Source of the DNA: Sipunculus nudus
Taxonomy: Eukaryota > Annelida > Sipuncula > Golfingiida > Sipunculidae
Length of the DNA: 64,000 bases
Assembly (NCBI GenBank): GCA_026874595.1
Contig: CM049320.1
Coordinates: forward strand, 6,265,464-6,329,463
Direction: 5' to 3'
Positions 22,037 through 36,800 of the stretch are shown here, piece after piece. The position numbers were made by a program, and so were the translations under genes. How positions within the stretch are numbered: position 1 is the stretch's first letter; every line of letters begins with the position of its first letter. The notes under the pieces are model-generated. The model did no database searches. It was given only the letters and a program-made list of their open reading frames with translations, and was not told the origin of the DNA.

Positions 22037-25000
22037 CTGTGAAATTAAGAAATCCATAAGTACATATTAGTCTCAAGAACACTAGTTCATCAAAAACAAA
22101 CTGTTTTTTTTGTTACCTCTAAAAAATAGTTTTTGGAAAAACTGTTACTATTGTGCTATGAAATGAAAACTAATCTAAATTGTTTTGAATATAAATTAGC
22201 CCTACGTAGGGTATCAAACCAAAACAATGCCAATCTTAACAGATAAATGTTGCTCATATGTTGGTGATTTTTATACTTTAATTTTGTGTTTAAATTAATG
22301 AAGAAAAGGCACTTGAGAGTTACCGTTACTCAGGTAACTAATTATGTTAATTAATCCTGAAAGTATGAATCTCTATAGCAATGCAGATGTATCAATTTTA
22401 TATAAAATATATCAATAACTATTCAAAAGTTTGTTAAGATTCACTAAGCACCACAAACAAGGCAGATTGGTCCACAGACAGTACTGGATATTATAACATC
22501 ATAACAGTCATCTTTATATTGGATCTAATATAATTGAGGTTTACTTTCTGAAACTGCACCTAGTTATACTGCTCAAGATAACAAGCACCTTATTTTTATC
22601 TTTGAATATCAAGAATTAACTATTTCCTGGTATAACACATTAGAGAATGAGAACAATACATACTGGTAGTAAACTTCAAGAAAAAAACTATCAAACCTGT
22701 ATTAACTTAACTATGAGCCTCTCTAAAATACTTTTTTCAATACTAGTTTTCAAATATCTGTTCCTTCAACAGACGGAAAACCACTGCCTGTTAATTGTAA
22801 GTGTCCCTAAGATTGGGGTTGCTATATGTTGGTAAGTTCATCTCTTAATGTGTAATCATACACAGTTCAATATTGGCACATATATCATATACTTCACATG
22901 TATGCTGGAAGATTAAAGTGATGTACTGTGTACGGCATAAGTTGGTGCATCAGAGATTTGAAGGATTACAACAGTATTTTGGTGCTCAATATTCTGTATA
23001 CATATACAGTATTCAGGATATACAAAGGTCCACTGAGTAAAACTTGGTGCATATATAGGTATATTCCAAGATGATAAAAATTAGTGCATATAACCAGATG
23101 TTTGTAATAAATATTGCAGACTGCATGACCACAACAGGTGCATAGGAAGTACATATCCCATAATGCAATGGGTATAAATGATCGTTAAACGACCATGATA
23201 ATTAACACACAACATTTCCACTTCACAAACGTGTCTTTAAAATCCTTGTGAAATGGTATATTGCAGACTCTGTATGGTTCATATGAAAAGGTCTGATTGA
23301 AAACATTTCACATCTGTGCATAGAGATATAATCTGTGCTGGTAATCAGTGCAAAGCGTTGTATTCCATAATATTGATCAATGAAAGACCTGCAGTTGAGA
23401 ATGTTACTGTGTCTATTCCACAATCCAATGCCTGGTGTGTTTCTTCTTTTCAAATGACACAAACCTGCATAGCCAAATTTGCTGGAGATAACTTTTTCCA
23501 TGCCAATTCACTGCATCTTATAAATGATTTACTATTTTTGTAACGTCCTGCTGTCATACCTCCCTAAAAATGCAATTAATAAAGTATTATTATTTATCTC
23601 CAAAGTGATCAGGGCACAACATTTACCAATATAAACAACACTGAAGTATTTTTATATATAAACCATTAAATATCAAATGAATATATTTGCACAAAACCAT
23701 CAATCAGATATCAAATTAATATATTTAATAAAAGACTTAAACTGATATATAGGCTGCTGAAAATTTATTAAAATTAATACAAATTGACATTTACCAATTA
23801 TATCAAAATACCTAATATAAATTGACTGATACATTTTATACTCCGAACATGTGAGCAAAGAACTTAACTGAGAAAGCTTAGCAGATTATCAATACTTACG
23901 AAGCCTCAAGGTCATAGTTCAGCAGAAGCTGTTTTTTCATTTGACGTATTTGGGCGTGTGTCATTTTTCTGCGTTGCGTAGGAATTTTTGGTACTTCTAC
24001 CGAACCAATGCCATCAATCACTTCCCCTGCTTGAAACTCTAACTGGTCGATCTCTGGTAATGACTTACTCAAAGTTTTAGTCCGCATAGCTGCTGAGGGA
24101 TTATGGGTAATTTTTAGCGGTTTCGGTAACAATTCTGTTTCGTCCATAATTGTGTCAGTGGAGGTTTCACTATTTTCTGATTGATAAGGGTCCTGTAAAT
24201 GTAACACTATTTTGCCCTCGCTTTCAGTCACATGCAACTCTCCGACATAACTATCCTCGACCTCCTGGATGACTTCATCTTCCTGACATAAATGTAATGA
24301 CTGCGTTGAACTTACACCACTCGAACTGGGCATGCTCATAAGGGAATCAGAGCTCATAGCTTTACCTAATAACCCTGGAGTCTTTTCACCCACTCCTGAA
24401 CTGGGGGACCCAAAATTCCACGATAGTCTTTTATGTATGGATGGGTCACGATCTTTCTGCATTTCCTGGATGGCATCAGCAGTGTGATAACGTTTCTCAG
24501 TCCTTGACGTGCGACGCTGATTAAGTTTACTCCTAACATCATCATCCAAAAACACTAAATCAGGACGATTTGACAAGACTAACATAGGATCTTTGCCGTG
24601 GGCAGACATCACACTGGGTAATGCATCGTTAAGCGGTACTTTCGGTTTGGGTAACAGTGGTGGTGGCTGCTTTTTCGATTTTGTTGGACTTTCCTCAGCT
24701 TGGACTAACTGTTCAGCACCCTCTGTTGATGAGAATGACCCAGTAATAAGGGTCGGCTGTGAGGATGAACGGACTGTGGAGTGTTTGTGATCATTGTTAC
24801 TACCCCTGATTATCTCTGACTGAGTTCGTTCAGGTTTTGCGTAATTTACTGACTGCTCAGGGACTTGCCCTGGGAGCATAACGTTCTCACTCTGTGACTG
24901 TTCCAGCCTTGACAGTGCTGGTTGTGAAGCAGTATGGCTGAGATTTGGCATAAACGTCTCGACTGAACTGTTGCTGTGTCGGGGCTCCAGTTCTGCATGT

Positions 25001-27799
25001 GAAGGACTGTTGAGAACGGCACCCGTCACACCGTCATTGTCTTCGTCATCATCAAGAGTGTCCAGTTGGCCTATCCGCTCGTCTTGATGCTCCATCGCTC
25101 GACGACGCAGGTGGCGGTATTTTTCCTATATCAAATACACCAACAGTTCAGCTTTTAGCACATCTACCCAGATGCTGTAATCAGTACAAATTATAATAGA
25201 ACTGGTGTTGTCACTTTATCCACCAGTCACAAGGTGGCAGTACCACTCAAGTCATCAGATAATAAACAATGGTTAAATACTCAATTACCAACTGAAAATT
25301 TAATAGACCTACTGTAGATGGCAGCATCGACTAAGTGACAAGTTGAAAGAAAATACCTTGTGGACAAACAGTCTTACTATTTCTAATTAAAAGAGGGGTC
25401 ATTTCCTTGTGTTGGTATGATTTATGTTTAATAATTCATATTTTTTTTTTCATTGATTGTTATTTTATTAAATGAAAAATCACAATAAAAGATAAGGTCC
25501 TCTTAAATAATTCAGTACCTAAAGTTATGCATGTCTGATCACACAATAATTACTACTACATCACACCTGCTCAGGTAATAACTTGTGACATTCAGGTCAT
25601 TTCACATTTAGGCTAAAAATAGTATTACTGCAACTGAATAAATACTTGTGTAAGGGACTATCTATTTCAACTTTATTCTCATTTCAAATCAGTTTTTCAC
25701 AATGTTCATTGTAGAGTAGATTTGGAGGGAAACACAAACAATGTTTGAATATGATATTTTACCTGACTCATTATAATAATAAATTTGAAAAAACTAAACA
25801 AGCTCAAAGATAAAGTAAAGGTTAATTATACAATGCATACCTGAGCTTTGTTGATTTCTTGGACCCACATTTTTGCATCCCCATGGAGGGTGTACACTGC
25901 CGATGCTAGATGATACTCATTTAAGTGTATCAACGCAAAACCACCTGTTACGAGAAACATCAGATACTTAAGTCACACATGACATACTCCATACGATATT
26001 ATTATACAATAACACACCATGTTGATGTCATTTCAGGTGAATGCTCCATGATCAGTCTCACAGTCATAAGCTTATTACATTTTTTTCTTGCAACAATTTG
26101 GTATATAATCATGGTAAGTGAAGCCTGCTTATACTACATTTATGTTTCCTCTCATTGTTTAAATAATTTATCTAATCAATTTGAAATGATTTTATCAAAA
26201 TATTGTGTTGATCCTGTGATTTTGAGGCAACAAGTTTCAAACTTGTTAGTACATGATTGGATACTAACCTAAACTAACTGTTATTATTATTTTCCTCAGT
26301 ACATTGATATCCTTATATGTTACAAAATATTTGACATACAAGTCTATAATCTTCATAGTATACACATAGTATGAATTGATGGCTGGAATGTTATAAACAT
26401 TATACAGAAATATGTCTTTATTAATTTAGAGTAAGAACATGCCATAAAATTATTAAATGCAGAAAATGATTTTACCTTGGTCTTTCAGTGTATGAACTGT
26501 GATCTTATCAAGCCTCATTGGTGGACGGATAACCTTGACCTTTTCACCTTGTTTCTTTATGGTGGGTTTTGTTATGACCAGCATATCCGTGAAGAGAAAA
26601 ACTATTGTGTCAACCTGAATAACAAAATCACGACCAACCTCCACAGTCAAATCATATGTATAAAACTATCAATATATATATATATATATATACATAGACA
26701 TAGCTCAGAAGGCTAACACTTAAAGCTAATCATCACAGCATTTACATGTGAAAGTCATTTTTAACTTCAGAATAAAAATCAAATTATGAAATAATTAAAA
26801 CAATTAAAAACTGATCAATTTTCAAGTCTGCTTAAGTACATTTAACTTCATCTCATAAAATTAAAGACTTTTTTAATTAAAGATTTCGCAAGGGTGCCCA
26901 TTAAATGCTTTACACAATTGATGTTGTTTGAATTAATCCCCAACAGCATTAATTCAAACCAAGGTAATCAGAAGCTGACCTTAGTATTTGGGTCCTTGAG
27001 TTTTAGTGGTCCTTCACACAGTAGGTGGCGCCTCTGTTTAGGACTACAGCCTGGTACCTGACAGGTCAAATCAAGCTGGCAGAACTCTGATACCAGCTGA
27101 AACAAGAGAAATGTAATGTAGTAAATACACACGGAATGAAGGTGTGGGCAATAAGACTGAAGTATTGTTACTTGTATACATGAAGATGGACAAGCATGGC
27201 TCTCTCTGTTTTATACTACCTCTGTGAAGGAGGTTACATTTTTGCCCATGTTTTTTTGCCAAGTAACTGTTACTGGTGGTGACATCTGATAGTAACTGTT
27301 TATAAGGCTAACTCCAATCTGTTCCCTTGGACGTCATTTGCATGTAGGATATATTGGTCATATGTTATGAATATTTATCTGCAGCAATGAATATTCATCA
27401 GCAAAGTGTTTGTCACCTCAAGGGATTTAGGAATATTCAACAGACAGGTAATTTACCTTTTGACACTCCTCATTGGGAGCATCAATAAAATCACAGCCTT
27501 CGATGCGGTCGATGATAAGCTTCAAACGCTCTTGTTCCTGTCTTTGGTGCATAGCTGTGTCCACACTCATCACAAACTTGTCTACCCTCTCAATCTGTAA
27601 AACAAAATATACAAACATTCAAGAATTCTCAAATCATAGTTAATTTAAAAAATTAATTTTTGCACCTTTACTTTATATAAAGGTGATTCTGGTTATACAA
27701 GTGCATATTTTTATTGCTAAAAATTGTATCTTGTTATTATAATATTTTAACTGTTAATTAAAATTATTTAAAATCAAAGTGTGTATGTATGTACATATA

Positions 27800-27843
<44 letters not shown>

Positions 27844-30800
27844 TTACTTATGAAAAATATAGGAAATTTTTTTTCTTATTCATAGGTAAATTTTATTCAG
27901 AATTATATACACGTCTGCTGACAGTAAGTTTTAACAAGCAAACTTTTATGCATTATAATGTTGCTCAATCCCATATACCTAACTATAAATTTAATGGACC
28001 AAACAACAGATTCTATTCTAAGCCTGGTTAGGAAAACCAGAAAAATACAATTCTTATTTGTTGACAAACATGTAGAGAAATGACATGTTATCTGAAACTT
28101 TTTACATTATAGCATTCAGTGTAACACCACCTACTCTAGTACGGACACACCTCAATAATATTGGTTCCCATGTTATGATCCAGCGCATGAATCATGTGAG
28201 TGTGTTTTTATGTACTAGACAGGGCCTGAGTACTTACAGGTCTACATGTACTGCATATCAAAACACTTGTAAAGGAAAGTGTCACTTGAAAATGTTTGAA
28301 CCAAGACCCATGTGTCAACTGAGTTACTTCAAACACAAATAAAGCCACATACTTGCATTAAATCAACACAAATGAGAAAGCAATTAATGTTTTCTATCCT
28401 ACTTTCACCAGTATATATAGCATAGCTGATAATTAAGAGAGGTCTTCAAATTTGTTGTTTTGAATCCTTGGCTTTAAAAGGCTGTAAATTTGGTAATATA
28501 TTCATTTATTTGGGTTGTTTTAATTTATTGTTTTATTTATAAAGCGACCCGCATTAGCTACCTCAGGCTGATATTCCGAAAGACACTATAAATGCAGTAG
28601 CGAATCCAGAGTGGGTGTCCAGAACCCCCCCCCCACCCCTTTTGAGATGCAACAACCTTTTTTAAGGGGTAAAAGAACATTTTTCCCTCACTGGACCCCC
28701 CTCCCTTTCTGGATAAGAAAACTTTATTTTAGGTTTCAAAATACTTTCCAAATCCTGGATCTGCCCTGAAACAGTGGCACCTTTGATCCTTCATGAGAAT
28801 GGCTTATATACTTTTACATATTCCTCCAGTCTTACATTTTTAATAATATTACCCAAATATGGACTGAGGCCTTCATTGATGTACAAGAGATCACATCTTA
28901 ACTTTATCTTACACTGACTCTATCTAATTTGACTAGACGCTTAGATTTCATATATCTAGCTAAGAATATGTGAATACGAACCATCTGGACCAGGTCTCTT
29001 CTGTGATCGTCTTTCTCTGTTTTCTTAAGCACCGCATGTAGTAGTAATTTATACTTTGTTAACCTCTGCATGGGTTTCACCACCAGGTCCTTCAAGTTTA
29101 ACCTCTGACACTGTCGTTCTGATTCCGCCCACTGTAAAAAAAGAAACATTTATTTATGAACAGCATTAAACTATTTTTCACTGATAGAGTGTCCACAGAG
29201 GATATCCATGTACAGCATAAAACTAGGTTTTCTTTAAAACCCACATATTTCCAATAATGACAATTTGAATGAAATCACTCTAATCAGACACAGAAAAGTA
29301 TACTGGCAGAGATTTTTGTAAACCAGCTCACCAAAGCCTGTGTTGCTGAAATTGGGTGCTCAAAATAGCTCATTTTCTTTTAAACTGTAAATTAAGTATT
29401 TCAGTAATTTGATCATATCATATGAAAATGACATAAATACATCTACCATCAGAAAGGGCCCAGTGCCAGCTTTAAAATGACTTTTTTGCTGATACTTTAA
29501 AACAACATTTGGATTATTTTTAAAAGTAGCCATGGAGGCTACCTTATATTTTTATCTCTTATTGGGATACATACCATCATAAATGTTTTGAAGAGCTCAT
29601 TGTCTCTGTTTTTGGTTCTGATGTAATCTACACATGCCTCCTGGTCTAAGCAATAGCGCTTGTACGGGAGGAAGATCTCATCAAACTGAAATGTAGTCAT
29701 GAACAACATCAAAACCATGTGCATCGATATCAGTAATTACAATAGTAAAACTAAACACAGTCATATATATTGAACTGTTTACTCATACCCATTTATTTTC
29801 AAAACTATATTTATTTAAACTTCTTAAACTTTCATCTTAAACTATTCTCATTACTGAAATATCTTAATTTTCACAGACAGCTAGGGTATCCAAAGAAAAT
29901 AACATTTTTGAGAAAAACAACCATATGAGTAGCCTGGACACATACATACAGTGAATCTTCACCAGAGAAGCTTCTTATAATGATCACATACTTTAAAATA
30001 GTAAATACACTGCAGTTTGCAAATCAGCAAATATGCATGGCTACATTTGTGATCCTGTTGAAGACATATACATTTGGAGTAACATTAAACTGAAATCTGA
30101 TTGAACAATACCCTGATTAACTACACTTACACGTAAGAAACCTTCTTTCATAAGACTAGGATCTAGAAGCGCCTTGTTCTGATAGGAATGCTGTAACACA
30201 GGCATCAGGTAGCTCTCCCAGAACAGACAGTTGGCTTGGTATACATCACAGATATTGCTGAACACTTTGTCAATTTCTATCTCGTTAAGGAGCTCCTCTG
30301 CTTGGAGGTTGAGCAGACAGGTGTAGAATAATTTAATGATGATCTGTAACTGCTGGATGTAACGCACTTCTGTCGCTAACAGTTCCCAGATCGCTTCTTG
30401 CTGACTTCGCTGCTTTTTGGACAGGGACTGTAATTGGAACAATACAGATGCATTATAAGCTTTCATTTTAAATGGGCTATGGAGTAGAGAGGGCACTAGC
30501 ATCAGGAAGAGTAAATAAAGTGCTGATGCAGTGCTGAATTTTAGGATAAAGTATTCATTCTTGCTAGATATAAATATATAAAAGGGCAAAAAAACTATTG
30601 TATAAAGCACTTTTTTCATAAATCAGTGCAGACCAGTGAATATTTTATTTACCTTTTTATTATAGGTATTCAATAAAAAATATCTCATGATCAGAAGACA
30701 ACATGAAGATAACAGAAAGGGTTTGCTAAAAAGGTAAGAGCAAAACACAGGACATTTTATCATAATTTTATAATTCTAGCTGTTATCTTGAATGAAAAAT

Positions 30801-33800
30801 CCATGATGCTAGAGCTCCAAATCAAAATTTGAAGTTTAGGGGGGGGGGGGGCAGATTTATAGCTTGCTTGGTGAGCAATAAAACATTATATGTGAGTTGT
30901 ATATGTGACTTATTAACCTCATCCTCTGGTACCAGCTCTGTCCAGTGTCCGTTAATCTGCAGCACGGTCTCGTCGACCTGTTTCACACTAAGAGCCATCA
31001 ACCCTGGCATCGGAGGCAGGTTACCATTACTGTACGTCTTCAATGTGTCCAGTAAAGCTTCTACCTTCTCCTGACTCTGAAACACAAGGTCAAAGGTCAT
31101 ATTATTGTTCATGCTTTAATCAAACCTTACAGATTTACTACCATCAAGGTATTGACACTGTATCACTACCTTATCATCTAACCACATATATGATAAGAAA
31201 TTTTAATGAAATCCAGTCCTCAATATTTTAATTTTGCACAGGATTTAATGAAACAAAGTTTTGCATGATAATGTGTAAGCATACTTTCAAATTTCCCTTA
31301 GCACATTACCAATACTCGTCTATAAATGTAAATATTCTGGAAGCTGACAATGTGTTCTACATTCTGATAAATGGAAATTTCTTTTTTTCTAATACATGTT
31401 GATCTTATGTAGGTTTTCAAATATCTATTATTTCAGGAGTTAAAAATAATTTATTCCAGTACAACTGTTGCAGATACAAATTACCTGTGGGTAGCCATGA
31501 AAACATGGGTAAAAGCCCTAGACTTTTTTATTTAGAGCATTAACATAGAGAAAAACGTTTCTATGGGGTATTTAATTTTTTCCAGGCACACCTTGAAGGG
31601 ATTGAACCACGTGCTGATCCTGCTGGACGGCCGACTCCCTCTCATCGTCCTCTGTCCCTCTAATGTGTTGTTAGGACTCCCTTCTCCTGGCGTAGGGGGC
31701 ATGTCTTCATATACTACACTCTTCCTTGCTGACCTTTGACCCTGTCAATCAAAGTGATGGTCACCATAATTTATGTTCCTACCAGAAAATACAGTATATT
31801 CTCACCATATTGTTCATAACTATGTCTTCTTTTGAACCATGCTGAAAAAAATACCAAAATTGTTAAACATTATTTTTAACTATGAAGTTTTGTTATGAAA
31901 CTTAATAATGCAAAGGTAGGTGAAAATCAATCATCCTAACGGTTTACAGCTAAATTTATGACTCTGTTCAAGTTAAATAGTACAACCAGAAAAGTAATAA
32001 TCTTATGAACTACTGCAACCATCATCATTAACATCCAAGTTATGTAACAGTAAGTCTTTACATATATTGTTAAAAAAAAAACACAAAAAAAAACAAAAAA
32101 AAAACAAAAATAATATAATATAAAAGTTTATATCTGTAAAAATTCAACTATCAAGGTTATCAGATTAATCAGATTAAATATGTAAATACATTTCATATTG
32201 TAAATTATGTTCACAAATTGTATTGCCTTTTGAAAAAGACAGAAAAAAAGGGTTATGAAATTGTTAACAGAAAAAAACTGTTAAATGATGTTCTAAATAA
32301 TAATTATCAAAGTCTCATCTGGTTTTAAATAATAATTAGTTTGTTATATCAAGTAGTAATTCTATACGAGTTATACAAATGAAATCTGGTCAGGAGTTAA
32401 ACTTGGTTAATTTGTTAACTTCATGAGGTCTCCACTGATAAGTCTCTCATGCAATATACCTTTAATTCCTTCATGTTAAGCCAGTAAGGCTCGGGTGTAA
32501 AAGAACAACAGACTTAACCTTACTCAGTTGCTCAGGTCATAGTAACCATGTCTAATTATGTGAGTCCTATATATCAAGCCTCATATTAAGACTTATGCAG
32601 TAACTATATTTAGTTACTGAATATAATTATGCATCAGTTTCTATGCTATATTATTATATGGGCTAAAATGTCATATAGCACCAAATTTTCATATCGTGTG
32701 CATAATTATTAAGCTTAGTTTTCAAACTGTTATAACTTATACACATGCAATATCCAGTGTGTAACAGAAAATAATCCATGTCAATACCACCCATATCTAT
32801 GAATATTTTTTTTTGTGCACTGGAATACTGGATGTTACAGTGTCATGGTTGCCAGCAGCCAACTCTGAAAAAATTCCCTGACTTTTCCCTGACTTTCAGT
32901 TGGTTTTCAATGATATATCATCGCACATTTTTTTAATTTGTTTTCAAAAACATCATAAACAGCCAAAAAATCATTGGAAAAACATATGGAACACATACCA
33001 GAATCATACATCAGATCCTGTTTTCTTTATATTACTGCTCAAGAATATAACTGGTGCATCAATAATTGTTGGTGATATTTTGTGTATCCTTACTCAACTT
33101 TGGCTTTTTGTACAAAAATTTGGAATAAAATTCAATCTTCAAACTTACCACATTTTTATAAGAGATGCCAAACTCTTTAAACCTGATAACTTACTGCCAT
33201 CTCTAGAGCCATTAAAAATTCCCTGACTTCTCCCTAACTTCCCAAAATATCAAGAATTCCAAGACTTTTTTTTATGGAATTTCCTGACTTTTCCCTGACC
33301 TTGAAAAAAAATCATTTTTTGCCCTGACCGCTGGCAACCCCGAGTGTTGCCAAGGTTGAAAGTACTTGAGTCAGGGTCAGATAATAGCTTTGAGGACTTA
33401 AGTCAAAATGTTTACATCTGTTGCTACATTTATTATATACAATTGTCTTCTACATGTGTTAATACAAAACACAAGTGATTTATGGTCACTCTACAGGACA
33501 GTCATACCATGGTGATAGATAATACTAATGTTCTGTTGTATTTAAAACAGCGTATCACTATAACACACTTTGCTAGTTGGGTAGCAAAACATTTCAACAG
33601 CCAGGTATCCATGACCAGGAAATACCATAATTAAGGGAAAGTAATAAATATTAATTACATTGTGGCTAGAGGATGTTCTGATAGAGGATGTGGATTGCAT
33701 GGACATGGTACTGTTAATTACATTAGGTAATCAGAACCTCTGAAGTGGTGTTTTATTGGTGACAGCTGAGCTAGGCAAATAAAAGAGGCCAGACTGTAGT

Positions 33801-36800
33801 CATATAGGAGAGTAATATATAAATATAAATAATATAAAACTATATAATATATATATATGTAACTCTTATATTTGAGCAAGGAAACTTTCTTTAAATAGCA
33901 TGTTATCTGTAGCAAACCTCTAATGCCTTGAATGTACTGCCTATCACAGAAAACTATGGTTTATGACTGAAATGAGACCAAATTTGTCCTTTATACAACA
34001 CTGACTTGGCATTAAACTGAATGTCCTTATCAGACTACCACAAAAGTTGTGAGATGTTGAAAGCTTTTTTTTCTTAACTTTAAATCGGAATCTTACTTAT
34101 AGGTGTCCTAGCTTGCATGTATTATATTTTGCATGTTGATATTATTTTCATAATTGTTAAGTAATGTATGAAGAACAAGTAACATTCTATTGATTTTGTT
34201 ATCGTTAGTAGTAATGTCATTATATGAAAGACAAAAAAAACAGACTTCTACAACAAATTACAAAACAAAAAGCAGCATACTAAACTAGGTGGCGCCACTG
34301 TGTGACCCAACACCTCTTAGTGTGACCACCAGGAGTATCAATGAAGCAAAAACAGAAATATCCAAAACATGGATTAAAATCGGCTGACAGATTCCCTCGG
34401 CGTAAATCAAATGACAGCAGGCATCATTATGATCCACCATTTGAAGTGTTTCCTAAACTACATGTGAATGGAGGTTGAGCAAGAATATTAAAATCATGCA
34501 CCCATGCTCCTCCAATAGCAGACAAGCTCCCATGCACCTTAGGGCCCTATGAAGCTACAGCCCTTTTGATTGGTCAAAACTTGCCTCCTCTGGCTGTGAT
34601 TGGCCACTCTCAGGGTCAGGTGATTTAGCAAGTGGGTGTTCATTTTTAGCAACCATGTGAAGCTTTTCCTTAAAAGGTGGTTTGAGTGTGGACCTCCGAA
34701 GGACCACAGGAGGCTCCATTGATGCAGACATTCGCAGACTCTGATCACGTTTAATGTAGATCTGCAAGGGAACAGTGGCAGCAACCTCAATACTTGTCAC
34801 TGTGGTATTAGGAGGGAGTGTAAAAATATACAGAAAAGTTATGCCAATATTTCAGGATTCTGCAAAAATAGTTAAAATCATCCTAAATATTTCTTTTTTT
34901 ACCATCAAAATGCAAATTTATTCATAATACAATTTGTTCAAATGAATTATTACAATCGAAGCTCAGCAAGACCAACTTTGAGTCAAGACCAAATATCAAA
35001 TCCTTGATGGATATTGTGGTGAACATATATTTTCTTGAATCTGTTCAGAGGATATTAAATGCTCATCTAAAGATATCAAAATATGGGAAATCTGTATGTT
35101 TCCCAAATTTGAGCATTTGAAATACAACAGACTTTTTTTCAAATAACTGGATAATATTATGCAATTAATCATTTAATTGCAGAAGGGATTCTAAACTGCT
35201 CGGAGAATGAAGCTCAATTCAAGCATAAAAATGAATGGTATATTTTCCATGCTTTCTGCATAACATTCTGCATAAAGACAGACAATGACAACAGACAAAC
35301 TGGTCTAGAAGGAATTTATAAATTATAAACAAGATCAAGCAGTATGTATAACCAATGAATTTAAATTATATTTTTAAAGAAAGGTAGCTTGTAATTACAT
35401 ACAGGAATTATGAAAATTTTAACTTTTCAGCAATTCATAGATTATAAATCAAATTATTACCATCATTATTGTAACTCAGAGATTCACATTATGACCTCTA
35501 CAAACTGGAAAGTCTCATGTCCACTTGGACCATACTTTTTTTCAGATTTAGGCCTATAATGCTGCCAATAATGCGATTTAGGCCTATAATGCACATAATA
35601 AAGCTGCCCAACTCACCCTATACATGTACATACCACTGATATATAATTAATCAAAATTTACAAGGAACGTAGAATATTTTAAAAAGGGGTAATGGATCTT
35701 GTTATTAGAGGACCATTTTATAGACCTTGTTAACTAATATTTTATAAAACTTAGCACAATATTCTAGAACCAAATTCAGTATATATATTGTTATAATCAG
35801 ACAGTTAATTATGTAGTTGGGGTAGGGGATGTAGCTTATATTTTGACAATCTTCATTGCAGTTTGGAAAATGAGCATCTCAACATCACATTCCAACAAAG
35901 ATGAAATAACCAAACACCAAAATATGCTGTAAAACATAGACTAGGTGCCCTTGAATGAAATATTTTAACCAAGATGTCTATGGCCAAAACATCTGTCAAA
36001 TGTCTGCAAGCTGGTAGAGGATTGTAAAGGAGGTAATGGTGGGATGATCAGGGTATGTAGAAGTGAGGGGACACATGCTGGTTAAACATGGATATGGGTG
36101 AGAGCAAGGGATGGTAAAATGTAGGTTAACATAACTGATAGTTATAGCAAGGTAAAGCATTCTACTAAATGTCAAGTTCAACTGACGGAGCAAGCCATGG
36201 GGAAAAGATTATGCCCAGAATTGAAATTTTTCTTTTTTTCCCTTTTAATTAGTTTGGCAAACATCAATGTTGAATTATATGAACATATTTAACAAGTTAA
36301 AAATATTAGAGAAATGAAAAACAAAAAGTAAAATATACCAAAGCTTTGATGAAGCCTACTACTGTTTATATTAATCTCTGCTTTCATGTTCATATTTCTA
36401 TGTTTTCATTAATTAAATATCTGCAAGTGTCATTGAGTATGAATTTGTGGTGTCCTCAGTTATATTTTCCTTGTAATTCTACCATATTCTGGAACTCATT
36501 GATGATTATATATACCTAATTATCCTTATCACATCTGATATGATAAAAATAGCCTGAAGAGACCATATCAGCAAGGTTCTTATCTTTAATTAACATGTAT
36601 CCTCCCCTGTTTCCTAAAGTATCTTCCAAGGCAAAGTATCTGACCAAGGTCTGTAGTATACTAGAAGTGCTACATTTGTAAAAATCACAGATTCACATCA
36701 GTAAGCACATTCCATTCATAAAAACATTAATTTCAATGCTTACGCCTTTTTTTTTATCTGTGAGCAAGCTGGGGAGAAAATGACCCAGATGTGTAACAGT

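Noticed and set aside
23896-25095. Treating the 399-codon frame as a whole separate gene starting at its internal methionine
   Set aside because: The frame continues upstream to an acceptor at 25125 in phase with the PH-domain exon, so it is the C-terminal exon of the RhoGEF.
28904-28981. Extending the DH exon to the frame's own stop
   Set aside because: Homology to the next exon is gapless when the exon ends at 28982; the extension is intron (or at most an alternative splice form).
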